NCBI GenBank assembly: GCA_024867545.1
Contig: JANFNE010000010.1
Location: 186,001-250,000, forward strand
DNA length: 64,000 nt
Direction: 5' to 3'
From: Phytopythium helicoides
Lineage: Eukaryota; Oomycota; Peronosporomycetes; Pythiales; Pythiaceae
The notes under the pieces: model-generated
Told to the model about the DNA's origin: nothing
The model's input: only the letters and a program-made list of their open reading frames with translations
Databases searched by the model: none
Shown here: positions 31,994-42,900 of the stretch, piece after piece
Layout: the number at the start of each line of letters is the position of its first letter
Position numbering within the stretch: position 1 is the first letter of the stretch
Made by a program: the position numbers and the translations under genes

Positions 31994-33190
31994 ATGGCCC
32001 AGAAGGAGGAGGTGCAGGTCGCGCCGCGCGTGGATGCGCAGTGGTCGCGCTTCCTGGCGGGCGGGCTGGCGTCCGGCACGGCCGAGGTGTTCACGCTGCC
32101 CATCGACTGCTCCAAGGTGCGGCTGCAGGCCCAGCGCTCGGCCGCGGGCGCCGGCGCGCAGTACAGCGGCATGCTCGACGCCATGCGCACCATCGTGAGA
32201 GAGGAGGGGCCCACGGCGCTATGGAAGGGAGCCACGCCCGCGCTCGTGCGCCAGGTCAGCTACACGAGCGTCTCCATGGTGCTCTACGAGCCCTTCCGGG
32301 ACTACTTCGGCGCCGGAAGCGTCGGACCCAACGGCGAGGTGCCCTTCCTCAACAAGTTCCTGGCCGGCGGCACGGCCGGAGCCATCGGCATCTCATTCGC
32401 AAACCCGTGAGTGGAGAGATTGCGCGACGTGTGGCCACCGACACTGACCTGGATGGGATGTCCGCAGCGTGGACGTCATCAAGGTGCGCATGCAGGCCGA
32501 CCGCGCGGGAACGCTCTACCGAGGTGTCGGCGACGCGTTCACCAAGATCTACAGGCACGAGGGCATCCGCGGCTTCCTGAGGGTAAGGCGTGCTCGGGGT
32601 GAAGGTGCAGGTGTTCTAGATGAACTCACACCTCGCTTTTCTCTGTTGGCAGGGTATGCCGCCCAACATCCAGCGCGGGTTTGTTGTCAACGCGGCAGAG
32701 CTCGGCACGTACGACCACAGGTGCGGCCTCTTTGTGATCCCTCCACGCGCACCTTTGGTTCGCTGACAGCCTGGTGATTGGATCCAACAGCAAAGAGGTC
32801 CTCGTCTCGTCCGGCCTCGTTCCCGAGGGCGTGCTGTCACACACGGGCGCGAGCTTTATTGCTGGTTTCGCCGGAGCCGCTGCCTCCAACCCGTGCGTAC
32901 CTCATGAGATATCGCATCGTAGCAAATCCATGTCTGACCTCGGATTTTGCCATGTCTGTGAGCGCAGGATCGATGTGATGAAGACGCGGCTGATGAGCCA
33001 GCCCACAGACGCAAGCGGCCGCGGCACGCTCTACTCGGGCATGGTCGACTGCGCGCGTCAGACCTTCCAGGAGGGCGGCGTGCGCGCATTTTACAAGGGC
33101 TTCATCCCTAACTGGATGCGCAAGGCACCGTGGTGCGTCATCTTCTTCGTCACATACGAAAAGTACCGCGAGGCCTTCTCCGCAGAATAG
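31994..33190 (+). CDS. Mitochondrial carrier family protein (SLC25; UCP/dicarboxylate-like)
   Basis: Five exons: 31994-32406, 32468-32582, 32653-32720, 32770-32892 and 32968-33190, giving 313 residues, the usual carrier length. Three carrier repeats each carry the Px(D/E)xx(K/R) motif: PIDCSKVRLQAQ, PVDVIKVRMQAD and PIDVMKTRLMSQ. The helices FLAGGLASGTAEVFTLP, FLAGGTAGAIGISFANP and FIAGFAGAAASNP are typical. The wording is nearest to the uncoupling-protein/dicarboxylate/oxoglutarate branch of inner-membrane exchangers, but contact residues were not analysed. All introns are short, with CTGAC-like branch sites, and three of the four interrupt the proline codon or region of a motif. Confidence 0.88.
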
Positions 33191-33469
33191 ACAGCCACTG
33201 CAGACGCAGCACACGAGGTGTCAATAGAGACTCACTAATTAGCTGTACGCTGTCGCGAGAGCACTGGCACGTGGAGATCTTCACTGCGAATGAGCGGCCA
33301 CCACCAACCATTGGCTCTTCATGCAGAGTGGGCGTCCTTCAACTTGAAGCGTCGCTCGCACACACTCCGCCCGCGTCCCTCGAGTCGCACATGATCGCAA
33401 CGGCCGCGGCGCATCACCGCCATCTTGTCGCCAAGAGCAGCATCGCTGGGGTCGGCACCTTGGTGAGCC

Positions 33470-36400
33470 ATGGCCGACCTGCTGCTCTCCTGGCTCAACG
33501 ATGAGCTGCAGCTCTCGGCGGTCGTCTCGGACCTGGACGTCGACTTTGCGAGCGGCTACCTGATCGGAGAGGTACTCCACCGTCTCAACCAGCAGCACAA
33601 CTTTGCCGACTTTGTGCGAAGCTCGACGGCAGACGCCAAAATCATCAACTTCTGTCTGCTCGAGCCGTCGTTGCGGAACTTGAATGTCAAGTTCAACGCC
33701 ACTTCCGCTGCGGCCATCATGAATGAGCAGCGCGGAGCAGCCGCACAATTGCTTTACCAGATCAAGGTAACAACATGCCTCCACGAGTTAAATCCTTTAG
33801 CGGAGGGCTTTTGACCATTGAATACCACTCGGCGTACAGGTCGCCGCAGCCCGCATCCAGCGCGCACCTGCAGTGTCCACTAGACCATTCGAGGAGACCA
33901 AAATCATTCCGCTACACAACCGCCCGGTAAAGCTCCCCAAACCCATGTTTGATAGCGGCAATCACCGGCTGTTCGAGCACTCGATTCGACGTCACGTGCA
34001 GTCGGTTGCAGCGCTCCAGCAGCAAAAGTATGTCAGACCTGCTGGATTAAGGAAGCAAACTGCAACTGACATACTCGGGTGTGACTGTGTTTGACCGCGT
34101 AGGGACGAAGCTGCAGAGGAAATTACCAAGCACAAAGCCTACTTGGCAGCTCGACAAAAAGAGAGAGAACTTCTAGAGATCACAAAAGCGGAGCGACTTC
34201 ATCGAGCATTTATCCATAGCCAGTTCATCAAAGAGGCACTTGAAGAGACAGACTCCCCAGCTTGGAGAATGGCTCTCCAGACTAAGGATACCCGCGAGCG
34301 AAGGAGAGCCATGTTCTACCGAGAGCTCATGGCTAAACACCAAAAGGCGCAGGTGCTATTGGCAGAATTCGTCCGTTTTGTGGTATTCACAAGGTGATTA
34401 ACAGGTTTATTTCGTTTATAGGAAGACCTCACGTTTAGTTTGCGCCGAACTGTGAAAGATGACCTGGATGCGTTCGAAGTACGTCAATTCCTCACAGTGT
34501 TTTTGAGGGTGATATCAATCTAATCTGTGATAGTGGCTATTAGCGCCAAGATGCCGGGAATACAAAAACTTCAGCAAAGATTCCTCAACGAAAATCCTCT
34601 GGATATGGCCTCCGCTCTCTAACCACATCATTGGGCAAGAACAATGCAAATGTAAACGACTTTATGCCCACAGCCAGGAGCGAAGGCTCAATCGCAGAAG
34701 AAGATAAGATGCGGCAGGACACGGAGACAATCAAACATCAAAAGCAACAGCGAGAGAAACGACGGGAAGCACTGGAGCGGAGGCGAAAGAGATTTCTGCA
34801 AACCTGCTCTCTCAGTCACTCCAACTTTATGAATGTCCGCGCTACTGCGACGATGGAAATGCTGTCACTGCGCTCAACGAATATGGAAAAAGATGTCCAG
34901 GAAGAGATCGCCCGGATATCTCAGTATAAAGACATTGCTCGGGAGAATCGAGAGCTCCGAACACTTGCGTACCAGCAGCAGCGTGAGGAAAACATGCTCA
35001 GCAAAGTCGACCGAGATGCAAATCATTACCAGCTACTACTTCAGCAATTTGATGATGAAATTCAGATGCAACGCACTGAGTTGCAGCAACTAGAAGGAGC
35101 CGCTAGCGGCACAAAACACTATGACGTTGAGTTGATTGCTCGTTCAGTTTTGTCGGAGTTAATTCAGCTGACTCTGTGCGTTGCTGGTGTGCGTGAAGCA
35201 ACTCTTGTGACTCGGCAAGAATCGGCGTTTCTGGATGACGAGTTGTGGACAGAACTGCGGGTTCTGTTTGTTGATGGTCGTTCCTTGACCAGTGGGCTAG
35301 ATATTGACCGCCAATTGTTGGATGCTCGTGAGTTTGATAGGTATACTGCCTCCTTTCGCCAAGATCGCTTTGTCGCAGACTATGTTGGCTCAACTGCAAA
35401 AGGTTCAAGCATTTCACCTTGGCATCCGTGCGATTTAAGATTTGTTGGTGCCACTGAAGTATTAGAAGAGTGCTATATTCTGGGTGAGGAAGTCAAATAC
35501 TTGCGATGGATCGCCTCAACTGTGCCATTGCCAGAAAGACCACCACCATCGCAAGGCGATCCTTCTGGAAGCACAATCGAAGAGCAGACGCTGGCTTCTT
35601 CAAATGAGGCACCTTCAGAGCTAGCGATTGAACCCACGACTGAACCCTCGACCGATACGTTCCCAAACGAGCTTCGCATTTTGATTTTTGGTCCACCGTT
35701 TGCTGGAAAAGCGACGCAAGCCCGATTACTTGCGACAAAATACAACTTGACTTTGTTCTCAGTTGAGCAGCTTCTAAAAGACGCAATGAGTGAGGGAGGT
35801 GCGTTAGGAATTCAAATCAAGCAGCTACTTTCTGATGGCCATGAGGTGACGGCAGACTTGTACGGCCAACTTGTTATTGAGGCTATACACAAGCTTAATC
35901 GTGAAAGAGTCGGTGAAACCGCCTTGACGACAGAAAACTCAAAAAAATCGTCGGGCTGGGTTGTGTACGATCTACCCGGAACAGAAACCCAAGGGCGAAA
36001 GCTAGAGGAATTGCTCAGTGGTTATGTCGATCCGAGCTCCATCCCATCCCCGTATGATCTGGAGTCGACTTATTGCACCGGGATGTGCGAAACCTGAATT
36101 ACCGTCGACCTTTTTTCATGGCAAATCAGGGGTTGACCTCGTATTCTACCTTCATTGTGCTGATAACTTCTCATGGAACGATGCTTGGGTTTGTTAGAAG
36201 ACGTGGAAACTAAAGAGAAGTGGCACCTTCAGTACAGTCCACCTCCTGATGATGTAACATTTCGCCATCGTTTGCAGCACGCAAATGGTAGTTTGCACGC
36301 AACAGGACTGCTCTCCGTGTACTTGCTCTCGGGGTCAAGTTGTGAAAATGATCAACGCGCGTGGTTCTCAAAGTTTGGTATCTTGCACGATGTTGATAAT

Positions 36401-38570
36401 GAGACCACTTCGCGTACGCCTGACGAAGTTCACCAGGCTTTGACCCAGCATGTAGACGAGTTTATCACAGAGCAAGGACATAAAAACATTGCTCGAGAAC
36501 AGGAAAAAGAGGATGGGGAACTACTGTTAATGATTGGAGAGGCAAGTAGACAAGAACACATTCTTTCACTTGAGGCAACAATTGCTTTTGCTCAAGAGGA
36601 ATTAACACAGCGACAACAAGCACTTCAAGCTGCTGAAGACGCAAAGGCAAAGAAAGAAGAGCTTGTTGAACTTCGAGCAGCTGTTGAAAGTGGACGGCAA
36701 AAGCTGGAGCAAAGTGTCTTGGATGCCAAGGCATGGGCAGCAGCAGAGCAGGCACAACTCAAGGCTGCGTTGAATGTGTTCTCAGGCCAGCTAACTCCGC
36801 AATTAGTTCGAGTGCTGACAGCGATGTGGAACGATATGGAGACTCAGTACATATCTTCAATGCACGAGTGCTTCTTCCGTATGCGGTGCCTGCGATCGAA
36901 TTCGACAAGTCGTTTGCAGATGCTTGTCGAAGAGTTTTGCATGTTTGTGCGACGTCCCGACCGGAAGCAGGCAGTGCTAAACCAATTCCAGCACCTATTT
37001 AATGAGGTATTGGACGAAATGCGGTACGACGAGTCAACTAAAATCGAGTTGCACGCACGCACAGACATCTTGCAAGACGAATTACGCAGCATCATCGATG
37101 CCAAGACCACTGAAGATGAAGCGGAACTGGAAGGTCTAGCTACGGATGGCTGGTCGGAAGATACGTGCCGTTCCATCGCCCTCACCTATCAAACAGCGTT
37201 GCAGGCAGAATGTGATCGGTTCCGTGTCTCTCTCCAAGTGTTGATCGAAGGCTACTGCGCAGCTAGCAGCAATCGAGCAGGGCTTTCTACAGTAGTGGAA
37301 TCTTTGCAATTGCAGCTTGGTCATTTTGATTTGACTTGCAGGGTTTTCTTTGACCCAACACAAGTCGAGGAGGTCCCTGCTCAGTCAGCAGCTCCAGTGG
37401 TTCCTAGTCCAGCAAAGGGAGCAGCTGCTAAGGGGAAAGGAAAACAAGCCACCGCTCCTGCGAGTGCCGCAGCAAATGCACCCGCCGCCACTCCTGCTGC
37501 TAATGATCCAGTTAAGGAAGGAAATGGAGATCCGACCTCCGTTGAAGACATGAGTATGATGTATGACTCCGTGCTGCATAAGAGCGAAGCGTTTGCTGCG
37601 GGCGTGATGATTGCGGCGACTACCCCAAAAGATCCGTCAATCTCTACGCAAAGTAGCGGTGATCATAGCGATGAGAGCGATGTGTGCTTACTCAACTTAC
37701 GCAAAGGCATCAAATATGAGCACGAGCAAATGCAGCGCCGGGTACACTTTCTTCATAGTGCCTCATTGGCCGCATGTGAGCACGTTACAAGTGCTATGCA
37801 CTCGATGGAAACCTGTCTTCGCCAAGTCATCGTAAAACGTAAGCAAAGCGAGGAGGCTACCATCGCAGCTATTATCCAGCACATTCGTTCGACAATCGAA
37901 AGCGAGTCCGATCTTCCCTGCTTCATTGACGTAGCGGTACGAGAGATTTTTTGTGAGATTGATTCCTTTTGGATGCTGACCGCGTAGGTGTTCTTGTGCA
38001 GCCTCCGTCGGTGTATCGATTCCCTCCCACGGCACAGCTACTTGAAGACACTGTTGCGACGATTGACCTGCAGCGTCGACTCGTACCTGTTGCTCCTCCC
38101 ATTAACCCTCCTGTGGTAGAGGAGAACCACGACCTGTTGATCAATCCTCGCCAGCAGCAGGCACTCAAGGCAGCGTTGGGCTGGGAAGGCCGCCGCATGT
38201 TGCCAACGTGCCAGGTCGTCGAGCTCATGAACGCGCTCGCAAGCCTGCCAGATGCCCTCCCACCAGCCTGGCGTTCATGCTCTGAAGTTGCGTTCGCAGA
38301 GGTGCGTGGGATAACAACATATTAGCTATGGGGCGAGGCTGACGTCGCCTGTGTGTCCTACAGCTCGCGTCCAAGTGCATGCGGCGGCGCCACGGGTTCG
38401 TGGACTTGGACGTGCTGATGGACAAGCTGTCCTCGGACGAGGGCGAGCTGCGCCGCATCCTGCTCGAGGACGAGCGGCGCGCAGAGGAAGCAGCGGCGAT
38501 AGCAGCGGCTGCGAGCCGAGGGGCCGAAATCGCGGTAGAGGCCGATAGCGAGCCTGCGCGTGCTGAGTAA
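33470..38570 (+). CDS. SPEF2: SPEF2 / CPC1-like central-pair protein
   Basis: Seven exons: 33470-33766, 33840-34027, 34103-34352, 34422-34478, 34544-37952, 37988-38301 and 38364-38570, giving about 1573 residues. The N-terminal CH-like domain (SWLNDELQLS, FASGYLIGEVLHRLNQQHNF, FCLLEPSLRNLNVKF) matches SPEF2. Coiled coil follows (QREKRREALERRRKRF), then an adenylate-kinase-like P-loop, ILIFGPPFAGKATQARLL, near residue 650, with GWVVYDLPGTETQ. More coiled coil and an Ala/Pro/Lys linker (37400-37510) precede the C-terminal helices. SPEF2/CPC1 is a central-apparatus component of motile flagella. A frame change near 36075-36085 and a compensating one near 36168-36172 enclose PELPSTFFHGKSGVDLVFYL. 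The 35-nt intron at 37953-37987 is unusually short. Confidence 0.82.
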
Positions 38571-38626
38571 AAGCTGATTGTCTCCATGTTGACGACCGTT
38601 AAACCAACCTACGCGCGTGGGGGCGT

Positions 38627-39070
38627 CTACAGAATGACTGGGTTCTCTCCGACCTGCTCGACGAAGTCGTGCTTGTCGTCTAGGAAAATCTTGAGCTTCT
38701 GGTCCTGCAGCTTGCGCATGCGGTTCTTGGGTAGCATGCCGAAGACGGCCTTGCGCAGCACGTCCTCTGGTTTGCGCTCAAAGAGCTCTCGCGCCGTGCG
38801 CTGCTTGAGCCCGCCCGGGTGGCCCGTGTGCCATCGGTAGAGCTTTCCGTCCCACTTGTCGCCCGTGAGCACAATGTCGCGCGCGTTGATGACCACCACG
38901 TAGTCGCCGCAGTCCACGTTGGGCGCGTACGTCGGCTTGTGCTTGCCGCGCAGGATCGGCGCCAGCTGCGACGCCAGCCGCCCCAGCACCTGCCCGCGCG
39001 CGTCCACCACGTGCCACGCCACTTTGGTCGCCTGCGCCACCTTGCTCATGCCTGCACGCTCGATTTCCAC
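38627..39070 (-). CDS. MRPL13: Mitochondrial ribosomal protein uL13m
   Basis: A single exon of 147 residues. WHVVDARGQVLGRLASQLA, LRGKHKPTYAPNVDCGDYVV, LTGDKWDGKLYRWHTGHPGG and VFGMLPKNRMRKLQDQKLKIF are the classic bacterial-type L13 motifs, so this is the mitochondrial large-subunit protein rather than cytosolic L13a. The N-terminus is short; ATG 39049 (MSKVAQATKVAWH) is an equally good start. It converges on SPEF2, 56 bp away. Confidence 0.92.
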   Translation of the reverse strand: MEIERAGMSKVAQATKVAWHVVDARGQVLGRLASQLAPILRGKHKPTYAPNVDCGDYVVVINARDIVLTGDKWDGKLYRWHTGHPGGLKQRTARELFERKPEDVLRKAVFGMLPKNRMRKLQDQKLKIFLDDKHDFVEQVGENPVIL

Positions 39071-39254
39071 GGTGGTGGCTGGCTGGGTGGCTCTGCGGCG
39101 CGGCGCTGTGACTCCCGGGGAGTCTCACTTCAAGAGACGGTGACTCCTAGGTAGTCAGAAAGGGATCCGGATGCAGGTATACGTGCGCACTTAAAGGCCT
39201 AGGTGCGCGTATAGCGACACTTTTTTTCCGATATGATCACTTTTCCGAGACATC
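39071..39254. promoter_or_regulatory. Divergent promoter, uL13m / PRKRIP1, with inverted repeats
   Basis: 184 bp between start codons. Two small inverted repeats are visible: GACTCC-CGG-GGAGTC at 39110-39124 and TATACGTGCGCAC ... GTGCGCGTATA at 39178-39213 with an 11-12 nt spacer (the left arm has two extra bases). GTGACTCC also recurs at 39139. A poly-T run sits at about 39220-39228. Binding sites are inferred from symmetry and location only. Confidence 0.35.
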
Positions 39255-39854
39255 ATGGGGCGCTATACGACGGTGCAGACCTACACGGACGCGGACGCCA
39301 AGGTGGCGGCTATCGCGTACGCGGCGGCCAGTGGAGGCGATGGCGCTGGGTCTTCAGCTGCAGTTCGAGGCGCTGACGAAGCGGAGGCGGCGGCGCAGCG
39401 CGCAGAGCCGCAGGAGGGCGAGCGCTTCCGCGTCAACCGCGTGGACAACGTGTCGGGGTCCACGGCGGGCGCCGGCAGCGGCGAGTTCCACGTGTACCGC
39501 GCGGCGCGGCGGCGGGAGATGGAGCGCGTGGAGCGCATGGAGCGCGAGCACGAGGAGCGCCAGCGCCAGCGGGAGTTTGAGATGGCGCGGAAGCGCAAGG
39601 CCGAGGCCTTCGACGATGCTGCCAGGAAGCGTGCGGACAAGCGCCGGCGCCGCAAGGAGCGACAGAAGGCGCGCGAGATGCACGGGGACGGAGAGGGCAG
39701 CGACAAGGAGCGCGAGCAGCAGGATGAGGAGCAGGTCAAGGAGACGCCTGGAGGGGTGCCGATCATCCCCAACGACGGCAGCTTCATGGAGCGCATGCTC
39801 GCCTTGCAAAAAGCAGAGAAGGCAGAGGAGAAAGACGCAGGCGAGTCGAGGTGA
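39255..39854 (+). CDS. PRKRIP1: PRKRIP1-like spliceosomal protein (DUF1168)
   Basis: A single exon of 199 residues. The diagnostic core GSGEFHVYRAARRREMERVERM is followed by a long basic helix (ARKRKAEAFDDAARKRADKR, RRRKERQKAREM) as in PRKRIP1, a protein of the catalytic spliceosome that bridges U2 and other parts. The N-terminus MGRYTTVQTYTDADAKVAA and an Ala-rich stretch precede the core. The C-terminus is acidic with a short GGVPIIPNDGSFMERMLAL motif. The nuclear signal is in the basic helix. Its 3' end faces the dynein gene 84 bp away. Confidence 0.85.
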   Translation: MGRYTTVQTYTDADAKVAAIAYAAASGGDGAGSSAAVRGADEAEAAAQRAEPQEGERFRVNRVDNVSGSTAGAGSGEFHVYRAARRREMERVERMEREHEERQRQREFEMARKRKAEAFDDAARKRADKRRRRKERQKAREMHGDGEGSDKEREQQDEEQVKETPGGVPIIPNDGSFMERMLALQKAEKAEEKDAGESR

Positions 39855-39938
39855 TGGAGGGGCTAATGGGACCGATGCTAGGCTACAGTCGATGCAACTA
39901 CGCTTGTTACTTGTCGTTTCTATCTATCCGAGCTAGAC

Positions 39939-42900
39939 CTAGTTGTCGTCCTGGAAGATGATGGCCACGCCGCGTAGCACCCACTTCTCGCGACCGCAGT
40001 CCGTCGGCAGTGTCGCCAAAAAGATGTACGTGTGGCCGCGGAACCGCGTGAGGTACACGGGGCACTCGTACACGGTCGGGTCGTGCCGCAGGTACCCGAC
40101 AGAGGATGGCTCCCACTGCGGCTGCGTCTGCACGGCCTTGACATACACCACCGGCATGGGCGACAGCAGCTCCTTCGGGTTGCTGTCGAGCAGCGTGCCA
40201 CCGCATTCGGTCGAAGGAGATGCGCCCACCTTGTATCGCTCGCTAATCTCGTCCAGTGAGCTCCAGCGAGCTCCTTCCAGGATCAATCCGTGCACGAAGA
40301 CACCGTCGTCCGGGTAGTAAGTCACCTGCGATGGGTCTTGGAATGTCGTCACGTGGGTCTCGACTGTCATCTGGTTGAGCGGCATTAACTTTTTGCGAGA
40401 CGTGACCTGTAGACATGCTGTCGTGTAGGCTGTCGGATTGAACAAACCTGGCAGCCAGATCGAAAACGGCGTGACAAAGTCGGTTGCCCATGATGCAAGC
40501 TGCGCGTGGCGCTTGATCATATCCACGAACCAGCCGCTGAGTGATTTCTTAGACGGCCACGCCTTCTTCTCCCACTTGCACTGCGAGAACGGGTTCCGTC
40601 CTGGTACTTCATTCAGAGCGATGGCAGTCGCCAAGTCCTCCATCGCCTGCGACATATTGAGCTGGCCATTGAGACCCTTCTTCAGATCACCAAGCGAGAT
40701 GCGGATCTCCTCGAGCAGCACATTCATTCGGCTGCATTCTTGCATAGCCACAACAACGAACGGGCCGTGTTCCTCTGTCAGATGTGGCGCCGCGGCCTCG
40801 GTTACGTCCAACATGTTGAAGAATTCAGGACACCGCGCCTCAAAGTCGTCGATCGCTGAGCGGAGTGCTGCAGTCTTGTCACCGCCACCGCCGCCACCTC
40901 CAGAGCCTCCTGTATCACCTCCGCCGCCACCTCCACCAGTGCCTCCGATTGTAACGATTGTGTAGCACAACGTCTCGCATGTAGTTGTGAGGTAACCAAT
41001 TTCAGCATTTGGATGCAACCCAAAGAGTGGCGGTGCCTCTGGCACCATGTTCTTCTCGATGTAGTTTGCATAGTCGGCAAAAGCAAACTCATTCGGGTTG
41101 GGTGATTTGAACCCGGGACCGAGTTCCATCCCATTGAGCAGCAATGGGTGGATGAGCACACTCAAGTATGTGTTGTTGGTGCGTCGATCCCAGGCGTCCG
41201 TGATATGTCCACCATACATGATTTCACCAAACAAATATCGCAGATCATCCCACGGTACAACAACGCTTGCATCACTGTTGGCAACAACAGCAGCTGCATT
41301 GTCGAGGTAGGAGCGCAAAATGTTGGCACAAATGGTCAGATCGCCAGTGTTGAAGCTATAGGCTCGACTCCATCCCTGTTGTCCAAAGCGTCGGCGACCG
41401 AGTACGATTGCATGGAACCAGCACAGGGCGAACAAACAAGCCTTGAACTGCGATGGTGCAGCACAAGACTGCACCATGTCTTCGCTGAAGTTTGCCCATG
41501 CACGGCGCAAGTTGGACTGAATGTCACTCGGCGCCTCGTTGGCGACCTTGATACAGCTTTGCATCAGAGACTCCGGGATGTTGAGCATGTCCGGTAGCGG
41601 AGGAGGCTCGCCCGAGATGAAACACCGAAAGTTCGGATGTGAACCTTCGGTTGCAAGCTCCTCCAGCTGTCGCTCCAGTGTTGGCAGCCAGCTTTGCATG
41701 AGATGCACGTTCTGAAGAATGATCCATCCGCCTTCAGTGCTTAGCCGCTTGACTGCTTCACCCGCAAAAGCTTCTTGGCCTTGGCCCATGGAGATGTTGA
41801 TAAAGTTGCCATACTCGAGGCTAACACCCTTCGACCGCCCAAGCTTTTCGACCCATGGTGTAGGATCAACACCAGGGAAAAGGACAAAGAAGATCGGAAT
41901 GGCCGATGTTGTCTCATTGAACGTGGCCTCCATGTCAAAAGGCGGCTGAGTGACGTATTCTTCACCTAAAGACTCAAGAATAAATGTGCGCAGTGCATTC
42001 GTGACGCGATCAGGTCGCATAGCTCGAAGGAGAACGATCCGCTGGAATGAGGTGAGCTTGACAAAATCGCCAGGTGCCTTGAGGCGCTCAGCATCCTCAG
42101 CTGCAAACCACTTTCTCCATGCATCAGGGTCATTTTGGATCGCATCGCCGAGTCCAGCGAAGCACTTCAGTGTCTCCAATGCTTTGACCTTGGACCATAC
42201 CGCACCTGGTAGCCATTCACTTGCCGCTCCAGCACTACCTGGATCGACGTGAGCCTTGCTGATGAGGAACGCCTCAACTTCTGGGTCTGGAAGGAGCCCT
42301 GCCTTCAGCAAGATCTTGAGGCAGAGCATCGTCGCGACCGTGAGCTTGTCGCGCTCAAACAGACCTCGTCGGATGTAGTTGTACACACACGATGTGATGC
42401 TTTCCGTGAGAACTAAGCAGCGTGCAGCCATCTCCTCATCAGTCAACTCGATGATCTCCTCTTGTGCCTGCTCCTCTGCGTTGTCGCCACCCGCTGATGC
42501 TTCGCCCGGAGATTCCCCAGGTGCAGCACCACCACCTTCTGCCGAATTGGCGTCAGGAGCTCCATCTCCTTCTCCACTTTCGCCATCGCCTCCACCGTTC
42601 ATCGGAACGCGGAAAATGCCTGCGAGGAATACTTGCTGGAAGGCTGCAAGGGAATAAATGTAGTATGAATGCACCTTGGAGATATCGTTCATGAGGAAGA
42701 ACAGCAGTGATCCGCGTGCAGCAATCGATCGGTACTTTTCGCTCGTCAGGTTGACAGACTCTTGCGTGCGCTTTGCTGCCTCCATGTTATTCTGCGTCTT
42801 TTGCGCCTTGTGTTTGGTATCACTCAAGATGGCAATTAGTGGCTGGTTGTTTGTGATATCGTCATCCGCACTAGCCAGGTAGAATAGAATGTCGTCTTCG

